From positions 496,001-560,000 of the forward strand of contig NZ_AQQZ01000001.1 of assembly GCF_001205715.1 (NCBI RefSeq): DNA of 64,000 bases, read 5' to 3'. A program made the position numbers and the translations under genes. Positions within the stretch are counted from its first letter, which is position 1; every line of letters starts with the position of its first letter. This DNA comes from Pseudaestuariivita atlantica (lineage in GTDB: Bacteria; Pseudomonadota; Alphaproteobacteria; Rhodobacterales; Rhodobacteraceae). The notes beneath the pieces were generated by a model, which did no database searches, was not told the DNA's origin, and saw only the letters and a program-made list of their open reading frames with translations. Below, piece after piece: positions 56,815 through 64,000 of this stretch.

Positions 56815-57741
56815 TCAGGCTGCAGCAACCGGTTGCGTCGCCGCCCCGCCGTTCTCAATCGCCCAGTTGGCGTTCGTCTTGATCCCGCCCAATGGGAAGA
56901 AGTGGACCTGTTCGATGCCGAAATCGGGGTTGGCGGCCTTGTGGGCGGCGAGCTCTGACAGGACCTCGGTCGGCTCGTAGGGCAACAGAAGCTTGGTCAC
57001 GTCCATCGCGCGTTTCTGCAGGACCTTCAGCGAGGGGCCGACGCCGCAGGCGATGGCGAACTTGATGAGCGTTTGCAGCTTGGCGGGGCCCGCGATGCCG
57101 ATGTGGACGGGCAGGTCGATGCCGGCCGCCTTGAGGCCGTCGACCCATGCGATGATCGGTCCGGCCTCGAACGCGAATTGGGTGGCGAGGGCCATCTGCG
57201 CGTCGCTGCGGTTCGAGAAGTCCTGCTTCCAGCGCAGGGCCTCCATCACGTTGGCCTCACCGCCATCCGGGTCGATGTCCCGGTTGCCTTCGGGGTGGCC
57301 CGCGACGTGCAGGCGTTTGAAGCCCGCCTTGTCGAAGAGGCCCGATTCCAGCAGTTGCATGGAGGAGTGGTAGTCGCCGTGCGGGGTGGTCACGCCACCG
57401 GCCAGCAGCAGCGCCTGGTCGACACCGGCCTCACCCTGGTACCGCGCGATCCAGTCGGCCAGCGTCGCCTCGTCCTTGATGATGCGGGCGGGGAAGTGGG
57501 GCATGACGGGGAAGCCGTCGGCGGCAAGGCGTTTGGCGGTATCCACCATTTCCTCGATCGGCGTGCCCTCGATATGGGCGATGTAGACGCGGGTGCCGGG
57601 GGCCAGCAGCGCCTTGAAATCCTCGACCTTGGCGGCGGTGCGCGGCATCACCTCGATCGAGTAGCCTTGCAGGAACGCCTCCATCTCGGGGGAGGAGGTC
57701 GTCACGGGCGCGTCCTTGCGCTTGAAGTTCAAAAGGGCCAT
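56815..57741 (-). CDS. Methylenetetrahydrofolate reductase
   Basis: A 308-residue FAD-barrel protein reducing methylene-THF to methyl-THF for methionine synthesis. Family segments: YIAHIEGTPIEEMVDTAKRL, ALLLAGGVTTPHGDYHSSM, HVAGHPEGNRDIDPDG, and the C-terminal HFFPLGGIKTNANWAI. It is shorter and more distant than E. coli MetF. GGGAGG precedes the ATG at 57741. The small 'virulence factor' gene lies 26 bp upstream. Confidence 0.88.
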   Translation of the reverse strand: MALLNFKRKDAPVTTSSPEMEAFLQGYSIEVMPRTAAKVEDFKALLAPGTRVYIAHIEGTPIEEMVDTAKRLAADGFPVMPHFPARIIKDEATLADWIARYQGEAGVDQALLLAGGVTTPHGDYHSSMQLLESGLFDKAGFKRLHVAGHPEGNRDIDPDGGEANVMEALRWKQDFSNRSDAQMALATQFAFEAGPIIAWVDGLKAAGIDLPVHIGIAGPAKLQTLIKFAIACGVGPSLKVLQKRAMDVTKLLLPYEPTEVLSELAAHKAANPDFGIEQVHFFPLGGIKTNANWAIENGGAATQPVAAA

Positions 57742-57767
57742 GGCAGCCTCCCTTATCCGCGTGATGT

Positions 57768-58064
57768 TCACGCCCATCCGTCGTTTGCAATCAGCGCCTT
57801 GATGCGCTCGGCGTCGTATTCGGTGTCAAGCCGCGTGGCTTCGCTTTCGGCAAGCTCGGCCGGGTCACCGTCCATCGCAACCGGCGCGGCCTTGCGCCAC
57901 TCGGCAAGATAGGCGTCGGTGTCCTGCGCGCCAACCTTCATCGCGGCGCGGTCGATGGCCTGTTCGAACCGTTCGGGCAGTTGTTTCTTGGCACCCCGGC
58001 GGCCCTTGCCGACGATGACCTGGGCCGGAATGTCGCGCCAGTAGACGATGGTGACGTCGGGCAT
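57768..58064 (-). CDS. Small 'virulence factor' domain protein
   Basis: A 98-residue protein of the small family labelled 'virulence factor' in databases (from memory, PF13769). It begins MPDVTIVYWRDIPAQVIVGK and carries RRGAKKQLPERFEQAIDRAA. In Rhodobacteraceae it regularly precedes an MTHFR gene, so a part in corrinoid or methionine metabolism is more likely than virulence. It is the first gene of this minus-strand unit. Confidence 0.82.
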   Translation of the reverse strand: MPDVTIVYWRDIPAQVIVGKGRRGAKKQLPERFEQAIDRAAMKVGAQDTDAYLAEWRKAAPVAMDGDPAELAESEATRLDTEYDAERIKALIANDGWA

Positions 58065-58221
58065 GTCCCGGCTCCTGTGTTCATGTTGCGGCCCTCATAC
58101 GCCGGAGCCGCGCGCGGGTGTGAGACAAATTCGACATCACGCGCGACAATGGCGACAGGCGGGCTTGCGAGCGTCGCGGGACGAACGGTACCACAAGGCC
58201 CTGAGCAGGTGCGAGAGTGTC

Positions 58222-58884
58222 ATGGTCATCACGGTGGATGCCTTCAAGATTGCCTACATGGCGCTGCCGAAGGCGGGGTGCACGTCGGTCAAGGCGGCGC
58301 TGGCGCAGATCGATCCAGCGGTGGAGATCGCGCCGGACGAACCGAACCTGATCCGCGCATGGCACACGGCCTATCCTACCACGCGGTTTCGCCCGCACCG
58401 GTGGGACGCGGTGGCCGATCACTGGCGGTTCTGCGTCGTGCGCGACCCGGTGAAGCGGCTGATGTCGGGCTACCTGGACCGGGTGGTGAAGCGGGGCGAG
58501 CTGAAGAACTCGCGCCGTCTTGCGCGCGGGGATTTCCCGCACCTGACGGACGATCCCGATCCCGATTTCTTCTTCCAGAACCTCTGGGACTATGCCGAGG
58601 CGTCATCGGTCGTGAAGCATCACGTGGCCGAGGCGTGGCTGTTCCTCGGTCCGGGGCCGATCACCGACCATTACGACCGCATCTACCGCACCGAGGAGAT
58701 GCCCTACCTGGCCGAGGCGCTGGCGGCGCGGAGCCGCTTGCCGGTCTCGATCCCCAAGGCCAACAGCACCGGCGCGAAGATGACGCTGGACGATCTGAAG
58801 CCCGCGACGCGCGATGCGCTGCGGTCCTACCTTGCGGCGGAATACGCCTATTTGAAGGGCTTCTATGACAATCCGATGGGCTGA
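58222..58884 (+). CDS. Sulfotransferase family 2 protein
   Basis: A 220-residue PAPS-dependent sulfotransferase. The 5'-phosphosulfate loop is YMALPKAGCTSVKAAL at about 12-27; the 3'-phosphate site is CVVRDPVKRLMSGYLDRVV at about 72-90. Such enzymes sulfate carbohydrates or small molecules at the cell surface. No sulfation partner gene is near. The frame is open upstream to 58048 but the ATG at 58222 matches family starts; the ribosome-binding site is weak. Confidence 0.85.
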   Translation: MVITVDAFKIAYMALPKAGCTSVKAALAQIDPAVEIAPDEPNLIRAWHTAYPTTRFRPHRWDAVADHWRFCVVRDPVKRLMSGYLDRVVKRGELKNSRRLARGDFPHLTDDPDPDFFFQNLWDYAEASSVVKHHVAEAWLFLGPGPITDHYDRIYRTEEMPYLAEALAARSRLPVSIPKANSTGAKMTLDDLKPATRDALRSYLAAEYAYLKGFYDNPMG

Positions 58885-58948
58885 CCCCTTGCGTGACGTC
58901 GGGTCGGTCCATAGGGTGAGGGTAACTTGACATCCGGAGGGCGTGACG

Positions 58949-60061
58949 ATGGCGCCCAGGCGCTCCAAAGGTGCGGGCGCGTTCCCGAAACCGGTCGAAA
59001 GCCCTGCACCGGCCAAACCCGATCCCGCGGACCTGTACGCCGCGCTTGATCTGGGGACGAACAGTTGTCGCATGCTGATTGCCCAGCCGAAGGGCAGCCA
59101 GTTCCACGTGGTCGACAGCTTCTCGAAATCCGTACAGTTGGGATCGGGGCTGGAAAGCTCCGAACGGTTGAGCCGTGCCTCGATGAGCCGCACGGTGCAC
59201 GCGATGCGCATCTGCCAGCAGAAGCTGAAGCGGCACAACGTGACGCGGATGCGGCTGGTCGCGACCGAGGCCTGCCGCCGCGCCCGCAACGCGCGCGATT
59301 TCCTGCGCTACGTGAAGCGCGAGACCGGGCTTGATCTGCAGATCATCCAGCCGGAGGAGGAAGCACGGCTTGCCGTGATCTCCTGCGCGCCGCTGGTGTC
59401 GACCAAGACCGAGCAATTGCTGGTCGTCGACATCGGTGGCGGTTCGACCGAGCTGGTCTGGATCGACCTCAGCGACGTGCCGCCGCGCGACCGCCCGAAA
59501 TCGATCATGCGCCTGCATGCCGGGTTCCATTCGACCGAAAGCCCGTTTCCGGCGGCCAAGGTGGTGGACTGGATCAGCGTACCGCTGGGCGTGGCGACGC
59601 TGCGCGACCAGTTCTCGGACGTGAGCGACGACGCGGCGCGCTATGCGCTGATGTCGTGGTTTTTCGAGGAAAACCTTGCCGAATTCGCGCCTTACAAAGA
59701 CGAGCAGACGCGCGAGGGGTTCCAGATCGTCGGCACCTCGGGCACCGTCACGACGGTTGCGGCCTCTCACCTCGGGCTCAAGCGCTATGACCGGACCAAG
59801 GTGGACGGGCTGCGCATGACCTCCGACCAGATCGAGGCGGTGATCCGCAACTACCTTGAACTTGGCCCCGCGGGGCGGCGGCGCGATCCGCGGATCGGGC
59901 AGGACCGGCAGGCGCTGATCATGTCGGGTGCCGCGATCCTGCAGGCGCTGCTGCGCTGCTGGCCGACGGACCGGCTGTCGGTGGCGGATCGTGGCTTGCG
60001 CGAGGGCCTGCTTTACGCGCAGATGTGCGCCGACGGCGTGCTGGAGGACGGTCCCTATTAG
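58949..60061 (+). CDS. Ppx/GppA-family exopolyphosphatase
   Basis: A 370-residue phosphatase acting on polyphosphate or pppGpp. ASKHA-type motifs: YAALDLGTNSCRMLIA, VATEACRRARN, VVDIGGGSTEL and IVGTSGTVTTVA. It lacks the long C-terminal HD domain of E. coli Ppx. GGAGG lies 8 bp before the ATG at 58949; a GTG at 58943 is too close to that site. rlmE follows after a hairpin. Confidence 0.92.
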   Translation: MAPRRSKGAGAFPKPVESPAPAKPDPADLYAALDLGTNSCRMLIAQPKGSQFHVVDSFSKSVQLGSGLESSERLSRASMSRTVHAMRICQQKLKRHNVTRMRLVATEACRRARNARDFLRYVKRETGLDLQIIQPEEEARLAVISCAPLVSTKTEQLLVVDIGGGSTELVWIDLSDVPPRDRPKSIMRLHAGFHSTESPFPAAKVVDWISVPLGVATLRDQFSDVSDDAARYALMSWFFEENLAEFAPYKDEQTREGFQIVGTSGTVTTVAASHLGLKRYDRTKVDGLRMTSDQIEAVIRNYLELGPAGRRRDPRIGQDRQALIMSGAAILQALLRCWPTDRLSVADRGLREGLLYAQMCADGVLEDGPY

Positions 60062-60066
60062 CAGGC

Positions 60067-60091
60067 AGGTCGGCTGAGGATCAGCCGACCT
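60067..60091 (+). terminator. Hairpin after ppx/gppA
   Basis: AGGTCGGCTGA and TCAGCCGACCT form a perfect 11-bp stem with a 3-nt loop, 5 bp after the stop. No T-run, but it is the most perfect stem in the window. Fragments of it (AGGTCG, CAGCCGACC) recur by 60133. Confidence 0.7.
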
Positions 60092-60153
60092 ACGGCGCCG
60101 CGGAGATGTAGGTCGACTGCTTGCCAGCCGACCCCCTGAGACGAGACCACGAG

Positions 60154-60876
60154 ATGGCCAAGAACACATCCGGGCGCGGGCAGCGCGATCTGAAGGTCAA
60201 GGTAAAGACCGCACGGGGGCGCAAGCTGTCCTCGACCCGCTGGCTGCAGCGGCAGTTGAACGATCCCTATGTCAAGCGCGCCAAGGCGGACGGGTATCGT
60301 GGCCGCGCGGCCTACAAGATCCTCGAACTGGACGACAAGTACCGCTTCCTCGTCCCCGGTGCGCGGGTCGTCGACCTTGGCTGTGCGCCGGGCGGCTGGT
60401 GCCAGGTCGCTGTGCCGCGCATCAACGCGCTGGGACTGAAGCCCGGCAAGGCGCAGGGTCGCATCATTGGCATCGACCTGCAGGAGGTGGAGCCCATTCC
60501 GGGGGCCGAACTGCATGTCCTCGACTTCCTCGAAGACGGGGCAGACGAGAAGGTGAAGGACTGGCTGGGCGGCCCGGCGGACGTGGTCATGTCGGACATG
60601 GCGGCGGCGTCGTCCGGGCACAAGCAGACCGACCACCTGCGCATCGTTGCGCTGTGCGAGGCGGCGGCGGAGTTCGCCATGGACGTTCTCGAACCCGGCG
60701 GCACCTTCGTCGCGAAGGTGCTGCAGGGCGGGGCGGAGGCGAGCCTTCAGACGCTTCTGAAACAGCGCTTTGCCAAGGTGGCGAACGTTAAGCCACCCGC
60801 ATCGCGGTCGGACAGTTCGGAAAAGTTCGTGGTGGCGCAGGGGTTTCGCCCGCCAGAGCCGGTCGAGGACGACTAG
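60154..60876 (+). CDS. rlmE: 23S rRNA (uridine-2'-O) methyltransferase RlmE
   Basis: A 240-residue FtsJ/RrmJ-type enzyme methylating U2552 of 23S rRNA. The K-D-K-E set is visible: Lys in [10 protein letters not shown], Asp in [12 protein letters not shown], Lys in [10 protein letters not shown] and Glu in [10 protein letters not shown]. The SAM loop is [15 protein letters not shown]. The ATG at 60154 begins MAKNTSGRG, a basic N-terminal arm that fits RNA binding. Confidence 0.95.
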   Translation: MAKNTSGRGQRDLKVKVKTARGRKLSSTRWLQRQLNDPYVKRAKADGYRGRAAYKILELDDKYRFLVPGARVVDLGCAPGGWCQVAVPRINALGLKPGKAQGRIIGIDLQEVEPIPGAELHVLDFLEDGADEKVKDWLGGPADVVMSDMAAASSGHKQTDHLRIVALCEAAAEFAMDVLEPGGTFVAKVLQGGAEASLQTLLKQRFAKVANVKPPASRSDSSEKFVVAQGFRPPEPVEDD

Positions 60877-60883
60877 GCGCGGG

Positions 60884-61111
60884 TCAGCCGAGCCAGCCGC
60901 GCAGGCGCAACGACAGGATCTGATCGGCAGGGCGATGACCCAGCGATCGCGCGGCATTGTCCTGAAACTGCCGGGCAAAACCCGTGGGCAATGGCGGGTC
61001 GGAGGGTGCAGGGCGCTGAAGCGCGGCATCCTGCTGACGGATCAACTCCATCAACCTGGCGCGGCGGCGGCGTTCGAGCGTCGCGTTGGATATGATGTCC
61101 TTCGGGGCCAT
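60884..61111 (-). CDS. Small hypothetical protein
   Basis: A 75-residue frame beginning MAPKDIISNATLERRRRARL, helical and basic at the start, ending LRLRGWLG. A TTG at 61132 would add seven residues; neither start has a strong ribosome-binding site. It fills the gap between the convergent rlmE gene and the GlxA regulator. No domain seen. It may not be real. Confidence 0.45.
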   Translation of the reverse strand: MAPKDIISNATLERRRRARLMELIRQQDAALQRPAPSDPPLPTGFARQFQDNAARSLGHRPADQILSLRLRGWLG

Positions 61112-61139
61112 GGCACGGGTGTAGCGCGCCAATACGGCC

Positions 61140-62105
61140 TTAATTGCGCGGCCTTTGGGCCATTTCGGGGCGGGCGCGCAACGCGCGCGGCGTCGCGCCG
61201 AACCGTGCGCGGATGGCGCGGGTGAAGGCGGTGGGTGTTTCGTACCCGCATCTGAGTGCGATTTCCGACAGGGGCAGGCGGGTCGTCGTGATCATCTGCA
61301 CCCCGGCGCTGAGCCGCAGATGGCGATAGACCTGTCCGGGGCTCGCCCCCAGCCCCGCGCGGCAGCGCCGGTCGAGCGTGCGGGTGCGCAACCCCAGCCG
61401 CGCCGCGAGGTCCGCGACGGGGATGGGCGCGCCAAGGGTGCGGCGCATCTCGGCCAGCATACGGGCGAGGACCGGGTCGCGCGGCTCCCGCTGGCGGCCA
61501 CGCGGGGCGGCGTCGCTGAGAAAGAGCGCCTCGATATCCAGCGTCAGGGCCGCGCCGCACACGTCCCGCACCAGGTCGAGCGTCAGGTCGTAGGCCGCCA
61601 TCGCACCCGCCGAGGTCAGCCGCGCCCGGTCCCGCACGACGGGATCGTCCAGCACCGTTACGTCGAGGAACCGCTCGGCAAAGGGATCGATCAGGTCGCG
61701 GTGCAGCGTCGCGGTATGGCCCGCCAGCACCCCCGCCGCCGCCAGCAACCACGGACCTGCATCATGGCCCACGACCACCTTGGCTCGGCGAGCAGCGGCG
61801 TTCAGCAACCGGCGGGTCTGCGGCGTGTCGTGGCGCAGGTGGTCATAACTGGCCAGCACCACCATCAGGTCGACGCGCGGCATGTCGGCAAGTGCTGCAT
61901 CGGGCAGGACGGGCAGTTCGGACGACGACCGCACCGCCGCGCCATCGGGGCTGTAGAATCGCCACGCAAAGACATCGCGCCCGGCCAGCGTGTTCGCCGC
62001 GCGCAGGGGTTCGAGGCAGTTGGCAAGGCACAGGTTTGAAAATCGGTCGAACAGCACGAACGCGACCGAGGTCGCCTCATCTGCCGGTTTTGTCCACTCT
62101 TGCAT
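61140..62105 (-). CDS. GlxA-family regulator of the carnitine genes (CdhR-like)
   Basis: A 321-residue regulator: an N-terminal DJ-1/PfpI-like sensor domain at about 12-185 (VAFVLFDRFSNLCLANCLEP) and a C-terminal AraC helix-turn-helix pair at about 215-310 (VADLAARLGLRTRTLDRRCR, EIALRCGYETPTAFTRAIR). CdhR, the carnitine regulator of Pseudomonas, has this layout. It is divergent from the dehydrocarnitine-cleavage gene, with 74 bp between, so control of that operon is the likely job. Confidence 0.87.
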   Translation of the reverse strand: MQEWTKPADEATSVAFVLFDRFSNLCLANCLEPLRAANTLAGRDVFAWRFYSPDGAAVRSSSELPVLPDAALADMPRVDLMVVLASYDHLRHDTPQTRRLLNAAARRAKVVVGHDAGPWLLAAAGVLAGHTATLHRDLIDPFAERFLDVTVLDDPVVRDRARLTSAGAMAAYDLTLDLVRDVCGAALTLDIEALFLSDAAPRGRQREPRDPVLARMLAEMRRTLGAPIPVADLAARLGLRTRTLDRRCRAGLGASPGQVYRHLRLSAGVQMITTTRLPLSEIALRCGYETPTAFTRAIRARFGATPRALRARPEMAQRPRN

Positions 62106-62179
62106 GGTTTCTGTCGCCTTTGGCCGCGTTTTGTCCCGTCTAGCGCACTAGGCTGGCGCACGAAACAGGGAGATGCCGC

Positions 62180-63088
62180 ATGCCACTGACCATGAACACC
62201 GAGGTCTTCATCACCTGCGCCGTTACCGGATCGGGCGGCACGCAGGATCGCTCGCCGCACGTGCCGCGCTCTCCGAAACAGATTGCCGACAGCGCCATCG
62301 CGGCGGCCAAGGCGGGCGCGGCGATCGTGCATTGCCACGTGCGCGACCCCGAAACCGGCACGCCCGCCCGCGACCTGGCCTATTACCGCGAAGTGACCGA
62401 CCGCATCCGCGACGCCGAGGTCGACATGGTCCTGAACCTGACCGCGGGCATGGGCGGCGACATCGTGTTCGGCAGCGCCAAGGCGCCGCTGCCGCTGGCC
62501 GAGGGCACCGACATGATCGGCGCCGAGGAACGGGTGGCCCATGTCGCCGAGTGCCTGCCCGAGATCTGCACGCTCGATTGCGGCACGATGAACTTTGCCG
62601 AGGCCGATTACGTGATGACCAACACGCCGGGCATGTTGCAGGCGATGGGGCGGATGATGACCGATCTGGGCGTGAAGCCCGAGATCGAGGCCTTCGATAC
62701 CGGCCACCTGTGGTACGCCAAGCAGCTGGTCGAAGACGGCATCCTAGACGCGCCCGCGCTGGTGCAATTGTGCATGGGGGTGCCGTGGGGCGCGCCGGAT
62801 GACCTGAATACCTTCATGGCGATGGTCAACAACGTGCCCAGCGACTGGACGTTTTCGGCCTTCTCGCTGGGGCGGCACCAGATGGCCTATGTCGCGGCGG
62901 CGGTGCTGGCGGGCGGCAACGTCCGCGTGGGGCTGGAGGACAACCTGTGGCTCGGCAAGGGGCAGCTGGCGACCAACGCGCAACTGGTCGAACGCGCGGT
63001 GGGCATCATCGAAGGCTTGGGCGCGCGGGTGATCGGCCCGGAGGAGGTGCGCACCCGTCTTGGTCTGAACAAACGAGCGCCCCGGTGA
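62180..63088 (+). CDS. BKACE-family dehydrocarnitine-cleaving enzyme
   Basis: A 302-residue Zn-dependent beta-keto-acid cleavage enzyme. Zn ligands are in AIVHCHVRDPETG (His51, His53); further family motifs are VLNLTAGMG and EAFDTGHLWYA. With a carnitine dehydrogenase next door, the substrate is inferred to be 3-dehydrocarnitine, which reacts with acetyl-CoA to give betainyl-CoA and acetoacetate. A GGGAGA site precedes the ATG. It overlaps the SDR gene (GTGA). Confidence 0.88.
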   Translation: MPLTMNTEVFITCAVTGSGGTQDRSPHVPRSPKQIADSAIAAAKAGAAIVHCHVRDPETGTPARDLAYYREVTDRIRDAEVDMVLNLTAGMGGDIVFGSAKAPLPLAEGTDMIGAEERVAHVAECLPEICTLDCGTMNFAEADYVMTNTPGMLQAMGRMMTDLGVKPEIEAFDTGHLWYAKQLVEDGILDAPALVQLCMGVPWGAPDDLNTFMAMVNNVPSDWTFSAFSLGRHQMAYVAAAVLAGGNVRVGLEDNLWLGKGQLATNAQLVERAVGIIEGLGARVIGPEEVRTRLGLNKRAPR

Positions 63089-63846
63089 CGCGCGTTCTGG
63101 TCACGGGTGGCGCTGCAGGGATCGGTCGGCGGATTGCCGAACGGTTCCTCGACACGGGCGCGCGCGTGGCGATCTGTGACGCCGATCCCGTGGCTGTCGA
63201 TCAGATGAAATCGTCCCATGCCAATGTCTTGGCCGAGACAGTTGATGTGACGGACGAAGCCGGGATGGATGCCTTCCTGTCACGGGTCGAGGCGGAGTTC
63301 GGTGGGATCGACGTCGTCTGCGCCAATGCAGGCACCGGCGGGCCAGCAGGCCGGATCGAGGATCTGGATTATGAGGCGTGGCAGGATTGCGTGGCCGTCA
63401 ACCTGCACGGCGCCTTCCTGACCTGCCGCTGGGCCGCGCGCGTGATGCGCAAGCAGAAACAGGGGCTTATCACGATAACCTCATCCACGTCGGGCCAATG
63501 GGGCCATCCCTACCGCTCACCCTATGCCAGCGCGAAATGGGCGCTGATCGGGCTGACCAAGACGCTTGCGATGGAGCTTGGGCCGGTGGGAGTTCGGGTG
63601 AACGCGATCTGCCCCGGCGCGGTCGAAGGCGACCGGATGGAGCGGGTGCTGGAGCGCGAGGCGCAGGCAGGCGGTCGCGACAAGGAAGAGGTGCGCGCGC
63701 AATACGTGCAGGGCGTGTCGATGCGCACATGGGTGACGGCGGACGATATCGCGGACAGCGTGCTGTTCCTTGCCTCGCCCGCCGCCTCGAAGATTTCAGG
63801 CCAGGTGCTGGCCGTGGACGGACATACGGAGACGAACGCGCCATGA
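63085..63846 (+). CDS. SDR-family oxidoreductase in the carnitine operon
   Basis: A 253-residue classical SDR. Cofactor loop VTGGAAGIGRRIAE, CANAGTGG, catalytic Ser and Tyr-x-x-x-Lys in TSSTSGQWGHP and SPYASAKWAL, then NAICPGAV. The GTG start at 63085 overlaps the BKACE stop and the ATGA at its end overlaps the dehydrogenase gene, so all three are coupled. Its substrate is unknown; the context suggests a carnitine-derived hydroxy acid such as a side product or stereoisomer. Confidence 0.87.
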   Translation: MTRVLVTGGAAGIGRRIAERFLDTGARVAICDADPVAVDQMKSSHANVLAETVDVTDEAGMDAFLSRVEAEFGGIDVVCANAGTGGPAGRIEDLDYEAWQDCVAVNLHGAFLTCRWAARVMRKQKQGLITITSSTSGQWGHPYRSPYASAKWALIGLTKTLAMELGPVGVRVNAICPGAVEGDRMERVLEREAQAGGRDKEEVRAQYVQGVSMRTWVTADDIADSVLFLASPAASKISGQVLAVDGHTETNAP

Positions 63847-64000
63847 CGGATGCAAGACAGACCGCCGCGATCATCGGTGGCGGCGTGATCGGCGGCGGCT
63901 GGGCCGCGCGGTTCCTGCTGATGGGGTGGGACGTGCGGGTGCATGACCCCGACCCCGAGGCCGAGCGCAAGATCGGCGATGTTCTGGCAGGCGCCCGCCG
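63843..64000 (+). CDS. L-carnitine dehydrogenase, N-terminal part
   Basis: The first 52 residues of a gene that runs out of the window. TAAIIGGGVIGGGWAARFLL is the NAD-binding loop of the 3-hydroxyacyl-CoA-dehydrogenase fold, and the continuation WDVRVHDPDPEAERKI matches L-carnitine 3-dehydrogenases. It would oxidise carnitine to 3-dehydrocarnitine, the substrate of the BKACE enzyme upstream. The catalytic His-Glu is outside the window. Confidence 0.85.
   Translation, partial: MTDARQTAAIIGGGVIGGGWAARFLLMGWDVRVHDPDPEAERKIGDVLAGAR

Overview
This is about 64 kb of GC-rich chromosome from an alphaproteobacterium, almost certainly of the Rhodobacteraceae (Roseobacter/Rhodobacter group). The evidence is the gene order: scpA-scpB beside nagZ and a SPOR protein; DUF177-rpmF-plsX-fabH-ihfA-MerR in one run; a small protein between glyQ and glyS; a bidomain dCTP deaminase; and a split cobalamin-methionine module with a small 'virulence factor' protein. 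I saw no rRNA, insertion sequence, prophage or CRISPR array. One tRNA (Pro, GGG) is present. The window is mostly core genome with a few accessory patches.

Layout. 0-8 kb: end of dgt, argS, SPOR protein, nagZ, scpAB, dCTP deaminase, tRNA-Pro. 8-12.5 kb (minus): MerR, ihfA, fabH, plsX, rpmF, DUF177. 12.6-19.5 kb: bamE, olsB, an ABC-F ATPase, fructose-bisphosphate aldolase, pgk and two adjacent cyclophilins. 19.5-25 kb: DUF3179 protein, GNAT, tyrS, anmK, a desaturase. 24.7-27.2 kb: an arginine-to-proline unit (Lrp regulator, arginase, ornithine cyclodeaminase). 27.8-36.6 kb: a protease-fold protein lacking its triad, glyQ/glyS, a divergent PPDK-like protein, a SleB-type hydrolase. 36.7-40 kb: folB-folP-glmM. 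40.3-43.6 kb: a class V aminotransferase and two overlapping Lrp regulators divergent from ilvC. 43.6-54 kb: envelope and transport proteins, ubiH, HAD and GntR proteins, lpdA, a DDAH-like hydrolase. 54-58 kb: an Xre-RES toxin-antitoxin pair and a split methionine-synthase module. 58-61 kb: sulfotransferase, ppx/gppA, rlmE. 61-64 kb: a carnitine catabolic operon with its GlxA-type regulator, running off the right edge.

The most unusual signal is not a gene. Six full-length copies (160-162 bp) of one intergenic repeat lie at five loci (13.9, 15.9, 27.3-27.7, 40.1 and 56.5 kb), with an associated short module of about 70 bp next to three of them. The copies contain conserved hairpins whose two arms change together between copies, so folding rather than coding appears to be conserved. 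They sit only between genes, mostly at gene 3' ends, and generate many false open reading frames.

Functionally the window links amino-acid catabolism (arginine, carnitine, dimethylarginine-like substrates), one-carbon and folate metabolism (folB, folP, methyltetrahydrofolate methyltransferase, MTHFR), envelope lipid and cell-wall work (plsX, fabH, olsB, glmM, anmK, nagZ, SleB, bamE) and translation (argS, tyrS, glyQS, rpmF, rlmE, tRNA-Pro).
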